Origin: Brenneria corticis
Lineage (GTDB): Bacteria; Pseudomonadota; Gammaproteobacteria; Enterobacterales; Enterobacteriaceae
Length of the DNA: 64,000 nucleotides
Assembly (NCBI RefSeq): GCF_003115855.1
Contig: NZ_KZ819078.1
Span: forward strand, 1-64,000
Reading direction: 5' to 3'
Shown: piece by piece, positions 58,775 to 64,000 of the stretch
Numbering within the stretch: the first letter of the stretch is position 1
How the letters are laid out: each line of letters opens with the position of its first letter
Notes under the pieces: model-generated
The model's database searches: none
What the model was told of the DNA's origin: nothing
The model's input: the letters and a program-made list of their open reading frames with translations, nothing else
Made by a program: the position numbers and the translations under genes

Positions 58775-60574
58775 ATGACAGATTTAACGACGCACGATAT
58801 CGCTCAGCCTGCCTGGCAAACCCGCGATCACCTTGATGATCCGGTTGTTAGCGAACTGCGTAACCGTTTTGGGCCGGATGCATTCAGCGTACAGGCGACG
58901 CGCACGGGGGTTCCCGTCGTGTGGATTAAGCGTGAGCAATTACTGGAAGTCGTTTCTTTCCTGAAAAAACAGCCGCAGCCTTATGTGATGCTGTTTGATT
59001 TGCACGGCATGGACGAACGTTTGCGCACCCATCGCGAAGGTTTGCCGGCCGCTGATTTCTCTGTTTTTTACCACCTGATTTCCATTGAGCGTAACCGCGA
59101 CGTCATGCTGAAGGTCGCGCTGGTCGAAAACGACATGCACTTGCCGACCATGACCAAGCTGTTTCCCAACGCCAACTGGTATGAGCGTGAAACCTGGGAA
59201 ATGTTCGGGGTCACGTTCGACGGTCATCCCCATTTGACGCGCATCATGATGCCGCATTCCTGGGAAGGGCATCCGCTGCGCAAGGATTATCCGGCGCGCG
59301 CCACCGAGTTCGATCCTTTCGTGCTGACCAAGCAGAAAGAAGATCTGGAAATGGAGTCGCTGACCTTTAAACCCGAAGAGTGGGGCATGAAGCGCGGCAC
59401 CGAAAACGAAGACTTCATGTTCCTCAACATGGGGCCGAACCATCCCTCGTCGCATGGCGCTTTCCGTCTTATCCTGCAACTGGACGGCGAAGAGATTATC
59501 GACTGTATTCCCGATGTCGGCTATCACCACCGCGGCGCGGAAAAAATGGGCGAACGCCAGTCCTGGCACAGCTACATTCCTTATACCGACCGCATCGAAT
59601 ATCTGGGCGGCTGCGTCAACGAGATGCCCTATGTGCTGGCCGTTGAAAAACTGGCGGGCATCGAGGTGCCGGACCGGGTTAAAACCATTCGCGTCATGCT
59701 GTCCGAACTTTTCCGCATCAATAGCCACCTGTTGTATATCGGTACTTATATTCAGGATGTCGGCGCCATGACGCCGATCTTTTTTCTGTTTACCGATCGT
59801 CAGAAAATTTACGACCTGGTGGAAGCCATCACCGGATTCCGTATGCACCCGGCATGGTTCCGCATCGGCGGCGTGGCGCACGATCTGCCGCGCGGCTGGG
59901 AACGCCTGCTGCGCGAGTTCCTCGACTGGATGCCGTCCCGTCTGGACACCTATGTCAAAGCCGCTTTGCAGAACACCGTCCTGAAAGGCCGTACCCAGGG
60001 CGTCGCCGCCTACAACGCCAAAGAAGCGCTGGAGTGGGGCGTGACGGGCGCCGGTCTGCGGGCGACGGGCGTCAATTTCGACGTGCGTAAACAGCGTCCT
60101 TATTCCGGTTATGAAAACTTTGACTTTGAAGTGCCGGTGGGCAACGGCATCAGCGACTGCTATAGCCGGGTGATGCTGAAAGTTGAAGAGCTGCGCCAGA
60201 GCCTGCGCATCCTGGAACAGTGTCTGAACAACATGCCGGAAGGGCCGTTCAAGGCGGATCACCCGCTGACCACGCCGCCGCCGAAAGAGCGCACGCTGCA
60301 GCATATCGAAACCCTGATTAACCACTTCCTCCAGGTTTCCTGGGGTCCGGTGATGCCGGCCAATGAATCATTCCAGATGATTGAGGCGACAAAAGGCATC
60401 AACAGTTATTACCTGACCAGTGACGGCGGCACCATGAGCTACCGCACTCGTATTCGCACGCCGAGCTATCCGCATCTGCAGCAGATTCCTTCAGTTATCC
60501 GCGGATGTCTGGTATCCGATCTGATCGTTTACCTCGGCAGTATTGATTTTGTCATGTCAGATGTGGACCGCTAA
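58775..60574 (+). CDS. nuoC: Fused NADH:quinone oxidoreductase subunit NuoCD
   Basis: Natural fusion of the 30-kDa (NuoC, about residues 1-190) and 49-kDa (NuoD, about 205-599) subunits, usual in enterics. NuoC motif ETWEMFGVTFDGHPHLTRIM with GHPLRKDYP; NuoD motifs FMFLNMGPNHPSSHGAFRLI and DIGYHHRG-like DVGYHHRGAEK. 599 residues. A 99-bp gap to nuoB contains no other gene. Its ribosome site is weak. Confidence 0.97.
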   Translation: MTDLTTHDIAQPAWQTRDHLDDPVVSELRNRFGPDAFSVQATRTGVPVVWIKREQLLEVVSFLKKQPQPYVMLFDLHGMDERLRTHREGLPAADFSVFYHLISIERNRDVMLKVALVENDMHLPTMTKLFPNANWYERETWEMFGVTFDGHPHLTRIMMPHSWEGHPLRKDYPARATEFDPFVLTKQKEDLEMESLTFKPEEWGMKRGTENEDFMFLNMGPNHPSSHGAFRLILQLDGEEIIDCIPDVGYHHRGAEKMGERQSWHSYIPYTDRIEYLGGCVNEMPYVLAVEKLAGIEVPDRVKTIRVMLSELFRINSHLLYIGTYIQDVGAMTPIFFLFTDRQKIYDLVEAITGFRMHPAWFRIGGVAHDLPRGWERLLREFLDWMPSRLDTYVKAALQNTVLKGRTQGVAAYNAKEALEWGVTGAGLRATGVNFDVRKQRPYSGYENFDFEVPVGNGISDCYSRVMLKVEELRQSLRILEQCLNNMPEGPFKADHPLTTPPPKERTLQHIETLINHFLQVSWGPVMPANESFQMIEATKGINSYYLTSDGGTMSYRTRIRTPSYPHLQQIPSVIRGCLVSDLIVYLGSIDFVMSDVDR

Positions 60575-60576
60575 TT

Positions 60577-61125
60577 ATGCACGATCATAACAACACTCAC
60601 GATCATATCGACGTTCAGGGGCAACCCGCCGCCGATTCACTGACGAAAGATACTGTTTTTGTGCTGAGCGACGCGGAGCGTGACGCCATCGAGCACGAAA
60701 AACATCACTATGAAGATGCGCGCGCCGCCTCGATCGAAGCGCTGAAAATCGTGCAGAAGCAGCGCGGCTGGGTGCCGGACGGCGCCATCAAGGCGATCGC
60801 CGACCTGCTGGGCATTCCGGATAGCGACGTAGAGGGCGTGGCGACATTTTACAGCCAGATTTTCCGTCAGCCGGTGGGGCGTCACATCGTGCGCTACTGC
60901 GATAGCGTGGTTTGTCATATCAATGGTTATGAAGGCGTTAAGGCGGCCCTGGAGCGCAAACTCAGCATCAAGCCGGGGCAGACTACGTTCGACGGACGTT
61001 TTACCCTGCTGCCCACCTGCTGCCTGGGGAACTGTGACAAAGGTCCGTCAATGATGATTGACGATGATACCCACACCCACGTCAAGCCTGAAGATATCGA
61101 ATCGTTATTGGAGCAGTATCAATGA
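60577..61125 (+). CDS. nuoE: NADH:quinone oxidoreductase subunit E NuoE
   Basis: Thioredoxin-like subunit with the 2Fe-2S cluster N1a: ligands in YCDSVVC and CLGNC. Conserved block EKHHYEDARAASIEALKIVQ. At 182 residues it is 16 longer than E. coli NuoE because of an N-terminal extension with four histidines in its first ten residues (MHDHNNTHDH). Starts two bases after nuoCD and overlaps nuoF by four bases. Confidence 0.95.
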   Translation: MHDHNNTHDHIDVQGQPAADSLTKDTVFVLSDAERDAIEHEKHHYEDARAASIEALKIVQKQRGWVPDGAIKAIADLLGIPDSDVEGVATFYSQIFRQPVGRHIVRYCDSVVCHINGYEGVKAALERKLSIKPGQTTFDGRFTLLPTCCLGNCDKGPSMMIDDDTHTHVKPEDIESLLEQYQ

Positions 61126-62471
61126 GTAAAAACATTGTCCTGACTGCTGAGCAGCATCCTCTGACCTGGCGTCTACGCGATGACGAACAGCCGGTATGGC
61201 TGGAAGAGTATCGCGGCAAAAACGGCTATGCCGGCGCGAAAAAAGCGTTGAGCGCGATGGCTCAGGATGAGGTGGTTACCGTGGTTAAAGACGCCGGTCT
61301 GAAAGGGCGCGGCGGCGCGGGCTTTTCCACCGGGCTTAAGTGGAGCCTGATGCCGAAAGACGAAAGCATGAATATCCGCTATCTGCTGTGCAACGCGGAT
61401 GAAATGGAGCCGGGCACTTATAAAGACCGCCTGCTGATGGAGCAGCTTCCGCATTTGCTGATTGAAGGGATGCTGATTAGCGCTTTTGCGCTGAAAGCCT
61501 ACCGCGGCTATATCTTCCTGCGCGGCGAATATATTGAAGCGGCGGTGAATTTGCGCCGGGCCATCGAAGAGGCCAAAGACGCCGGTCTTTTGGGCAAAAA
61601 TATCCTCGGCAGCGGGTTTGATTTCGAGCTGTTCGTGCATACCGGCGCCGGCCGCTATATCTGCGGCGAAGAAACGGCGCTGATCAACTCGCTGGAAGGG
61701 CGTCGCGCCAACCCGCGCTCGAAACCGCCTTTCCCGGCGTCCGCCGGCGCCTGGGGCAAACCGACCTGCGTCAATAACGTGGAAACGCTGTGTAACGTGC
61801 CGGCCATCATCGAATATGGCGCGGCCTGGTATCAGGGGTTGTCCGCGGGCAAAAGCAACGATGCCGGCACCAAGCTGATGGGGTTCTCCGGCCGGGTTAA
61901 AAATCCGGGCCTGTGGGAGCTGCCGTTCGGCACCACCGCGCGCGAGATCCTCGAGGATTACGCCGGCGGCATGCGTGACGGGCTGAAGTTGAAAGCCTGG
62001 CAGCCCGGCGGCGCGGGTACCGACTTCCTGACGGCGGATCATCTCGATCTGCCGATGGATTTCGAACATATCGCCAAAGCGGGCAGCCGCCTGGGCACCG
62101 CGCTCGCCATGGCGGTCGATCATGAAATCAACATGGTTTCCCTGACCCGCAATCTGGAAGAGTTTTTTTCTCGTGAATCCTGCGGCTGGTGTACTCCGTG
62201 CCGCGATGGTTTGCCCTGGAGCGTAAAACTGCTGCGCGCGCTGGAACGCGGGGAAGGGCAGCCGGGAGATATTGAAACGCTGGAACAGCTTTGCCGCTTT
62301 CTGGGGCCGGGCAACACCTTCTGCGCTCACGCGCCGGGGGCCGTGGAACCGCTGCAAAGCGCCATCAAATATTTCCGCAATGAATTTGAGGCGGGTATTT
62401 CTCCACAATATCTGGGTAACACCAAAGCGATTGGCGGCATTCAGCCCAACCTGTTGAAAGAGCGCTGGTAG
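61122..62471 (+). CDS. nuoF: NADH:quinone oxidoreductase subunit F NuoF
   Basis: NADH-binding flavoprotein with FMN and 4Fe-4S cluster N3. NADH site GLKGRGGAGFSTGLKW near residue 60-75; FMN region YICGEETALINSLEGRR; cluster ligands ESCGWCTPCRDG and a distal Cys in GNTFCAHAPGA. 449 residues. Ends 127 bases before nuoG. Confidence 0.97.
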   Translation: MSKNIVLTAEQHPLTWRLRDDEQPVWLEEYRGKNGYAGAKKALSAMAQDEVVTVVKDAGLKGRGGAGFSTGLKWSLMPKDESMNIRYLLCNADEMEPGTYKDRLLMEQLPHLLIEGMLISAFALKAYRGYIFLRGEYIEAAVNLRRAIEEAKDAGLLGKNILGSGFDFELFVHTGAGRYICGEETALINSLEGRRANPRSKPPFPASAGAWGKPTCVNNVETLCNVPAIIEYGAAWYQGLSAGKSNDAGTKLMGFSGRVKNPGLWELPFGTTAREILEDYAGGMRDGLKLKAWQPGGAGTDFLTADHLDLPMDFEHIAKAGSRLGTALAMAVDHEINMVSLTRNLEEFFSRESCGWCTPCRDGLPWSVKLLRALERGEGQPGDIETLEQLCRFLGPGNTFCAHAPGAVEPLQSAIKYFRNEFEAGISPQYLGNTKAIGGIQPNLLKERW

Positions 62472-62513
62472 CCAATCGCCTGATGAGCTTGAGATGCAGT
62501 AAATGTATCCGCC

Positions 62514-62535
62514 GGGCGGCGCAAACAAGCCGCCC
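62514..62535 (+). other. Hairpin between nuoF and nuoG
   Basis: GGGCGGC-GCAAACAA-GCCGCCC, a perfect 7-bp stem with eight-base loop in the gap, without a T-run. A stabiliser or processing site is more likely than a terminator in this essential operon. Confidence 0.45.
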
Positions 62536-62598
62536 TCATAAACAGAATTTTTGATTAGCGCCTGTGGCGACACAGACCATTATGGAAGCATGCTGACT

Positions 62599-64000
62599 AT
62601 GGCTACTATTCATGTAGACGGCAAGGAGTATGAAGTAAACGGCGCGGACAACCTTCTTGAGGCCTGTCTGTCCCTGGGACTTGATATTCCTTATTTTTGC
62701 TGGCACCCGGCGCTGGGGAGCGTAGGCTCCTGCCGCCTGTGCGCGGTCCGGCAATATCAGAACGCGGAAGACACCCGCGGTCGCCTGGTAATGTCCTGTA
62801 TGACGCCGGCGGCCGACGGTACCTATATTGCTATTGAGGAAGAAGAAGCCACGCTATTCCGTAAAACGATAGTCGAGTTTCTGATGACCAATCACCCGCA
62901 CGACTGTCCGGTGTGCGAGGAGGGGGGCAACTGCCACCTGCAGGATATGACGGTGATGACGGGGCACAATTTCCGTCGCTATCGTTTTACCAAGCGCACC
63001 CATCGCAATCAGGATCTCGGGCCGTTCATTTCCCATGAGATGAACCGCTGTATCGCCTGTTACCGCTGCGTTCGCTATTACAAGGATTATGCCGACGGCT
63101 CCGACCTCGGCGTTTACGGCGCGCACGATAACGTCTACTTCGGTCGCCCGCAGGATGGCACGCTGGAAAGCGAGTTCTCCGGCAATCTGATCGAGGTTTG
63201 TCCCACCGGCGTCTTTACCGACAAAACGCACTCCGAGCGTTACAACCGCAAATGGGATATGCAGTTTGCGCCGAGCATCTGCCAGCAGTGCAGCGTCGGC
63301 TGTAATACCAGCCCGGGCGAACGCTATGGCGAGCTGCGCCGCGTTGAAAACCGTTTCAACGGCAGCGTCAACCACTACTTCTTATGCGACCGCGGCCGTT
63401 TTGGCTACGGTTACGTCAATCTGCAGGATCGTCCCAAACGGCCGCTGCAACGCCGCGGCGATGACTGGATTGCGTTGAATGCCGATCAGGCGTTGCAGGG
63501 GGCGGCCGACGTGCTGCGCCAGGCAAAGAGAACCATCGGTATCGGTTCGCCGCGCGCCAGCATCGAAAGCAACTTTGCGCTGCGTGAGCTGGTGGGGGCG
63601 GAAAACTTCTATACTGGCATCGCCCATGACGAGCAGGATCGTCTGCAACTGATCCTGAAAGTGCTGCGCGAAGGCGGCGTGCGTACCCCGGCGCTGCGTG
63701 AGATAGAGAGCTACGACGCCGTGCTGGTGCTGGGAGAGGACCTGACCCAGACCGGCGCCCGCATTGCGCTGGCGGTGCGGCAGGCGGTGAAGGGCAAGGC
63801 GCGTGAAATGGCGGCGGCGCAGAAAGTGGCCGACTGGCAGATTGCGGCCATTATGAACATCGGTCAGCACGCCAAACATCCGCTGTTTATCACCAACGTC
63901 GACGATACCCGTCTGGACGATATCGCCGCCTGGAACTACCGCGCGCCGGTGGCCGATCAGGCGCGGCTGGGCTTTGCCATCGCCCATGCGCTGGACGACG
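62599..64000 (+). CDS. nuoG: NADH:quinone oxidoreductase subunit G NuoG (partial, runs off the window)
   Basis: Large iron-sulfur subunit of complex I. Visible N-terminal part (about 467 residues): 2Fe-2S ligands Cys34, Cys45, Cys48 and Cys67 (YFCWHPALGSVGSCRLC), the CxxCxxxxxC-type segment HDCPVCEEGGNCHLQD, 4Fe-4S motif CIACYRCVRYY, and the molybdopterin-oxidoreductase-like 4Fe-4S domain from about residue 220 (CQQCSVGCNTSPG). The reading frame is open to the end of the window; its stop codon is beyond. ATG 62599 is preferred by homology, with a GGAAG ten bases upstream; ATG 62590 would add MLT. Confidence 0.95.
   Translation, partial: MATIHVDGKEYEVNGADNLLEACLSLGLDIPYFCWHPALGSVGSCRLCAVRQYQNAEDTRGRLVMSCMTPAADGTYIAIEEEEATLFRKTIVEFLMTNHPHDCPVCEEGGNCHLQDMTVMTGHNFRRYRFTKRTHRNQDLGPFISHEMNRCIACYRCVRYYKDYADGSDLGVYGAHDNVYFGRPQDGTLESEFSGNLIEVCPTGVFTDKTHSERYNRKWDMQFAPSICQQCSVGCNTSPGERYGELRRVENRFNGSVNHYFLCDRGRFGYGYVNLQDRPKRPLQRRGDDWIALNADQALQGAADVLRQAKRTIGIGSPRASIESNFALRELVGAENFYTGIAHDEQDRLQLILKVLREGGVRTPALREIESYDAVLVLGEDLTQTGARIALAVRQAVKGKAREMAAAQKVADWQIAAIMNIGQHAKHPLFITNVDDTRLDDIAAWNYRAPVADQARLGFAIAHALDD

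Noticed and set aside
58940..60325. 461-codon minus-strand frame opposite nuoCD, and a similar one opposite nuoF (61173-62573)
   Set aside because: Antisense to conserved complex I genes; no ribosome site or homology.
1..64000. CRISPR arrays, insertion sequences, tRNA or rRNA genes
   Set aside because: No evenly spaced repeats, transposase motifs, cloverleaf genes or rRNA segments were seen on either strand.

Overview
The window is chromosomal DNA from a GC-rich member of the Enterobacterales. Almost every gene has a clear Escherichia coli counterpart in nearly K-12 order (fadL to nuoG). The lrhA-family regulator (hexA/pecT type) and the accessory genes would fit a plant- or insect-associated genus such as Brenneria, Dickeya, Lonsdalea, Pectobacterium or Sodalis, but this is inference and the species cannot be fixed from the sequence alone. 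I saw no tRNA, rRNA, insertion sequence, prophage or CRISPR array.

Layout. 1-8.4 kb: fatty-acid uptake and anaerobic-type beta-oxidation (fadL, yfcZ, fadI-fadJ) with FadR-like operators, an M20 amidohydrolase placed before fadI, then sixA and smrB. 8.6-18 kb: prmB, aroC, mepA, yfcA, epmC, yfcL, mnmC, fabB, flk. 18-29 kb: a DMT permease, pdxB, usg, truA, dedA, accD, folC, dedD, cvpA, purF, ubiX. 29.5-34.8 kb: the histidine/basic amino acid ABC importer hisJQMP behind a sigma-54-type promoter, then yfcH, folX and yfcG on the other strand. 35.2-38.8 kb: a compact ethanolamine catabolic operon (permease-eutB-eutC) with its own sigma-54-type promoter and NtrC-like upstream sites. 39-40.2 kb: yfcE and yfcD.

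40.3-45.7 kb, where E. coli K-12 has yfcC, holds the most distinctive cassette: a divergent LacI-family regulator, an ascorbate-type PTS split into IIA, IIB and IIC genes, and a transketolase split into N- and C-terminal genes. Two perfect copies of one 12-bp palindrome lie in the divergent promoter region. The simplest reading is a sugar imported as a phosphorylated ketose that is fed directly to a dedicated transketolase.

45.8-55.4 kb: pta, ackA, yfbV, yfbU, hxpA (yfbT), yfbS, yfbR, alaA. yfbS has an unusual leader made of two diverged 74-nt repeats. 55.9 kb to the end: the LysR regulator lrhA/hexA and the start of the respiratory complex I operon, nuoA, nuoB, fused nuoCD, nuoE, nuoF and a partial nuoG that runs off the window.

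Two regulatory themes recur. FadR-like sites at fadL, fadI and fabB, with a FabR-like site at fabB, join degradation and synthesis of fatty acids. GG-N10-GC promoters at hisJ and at the ethanolamine operon suggest shared nitrogen-limitation control.
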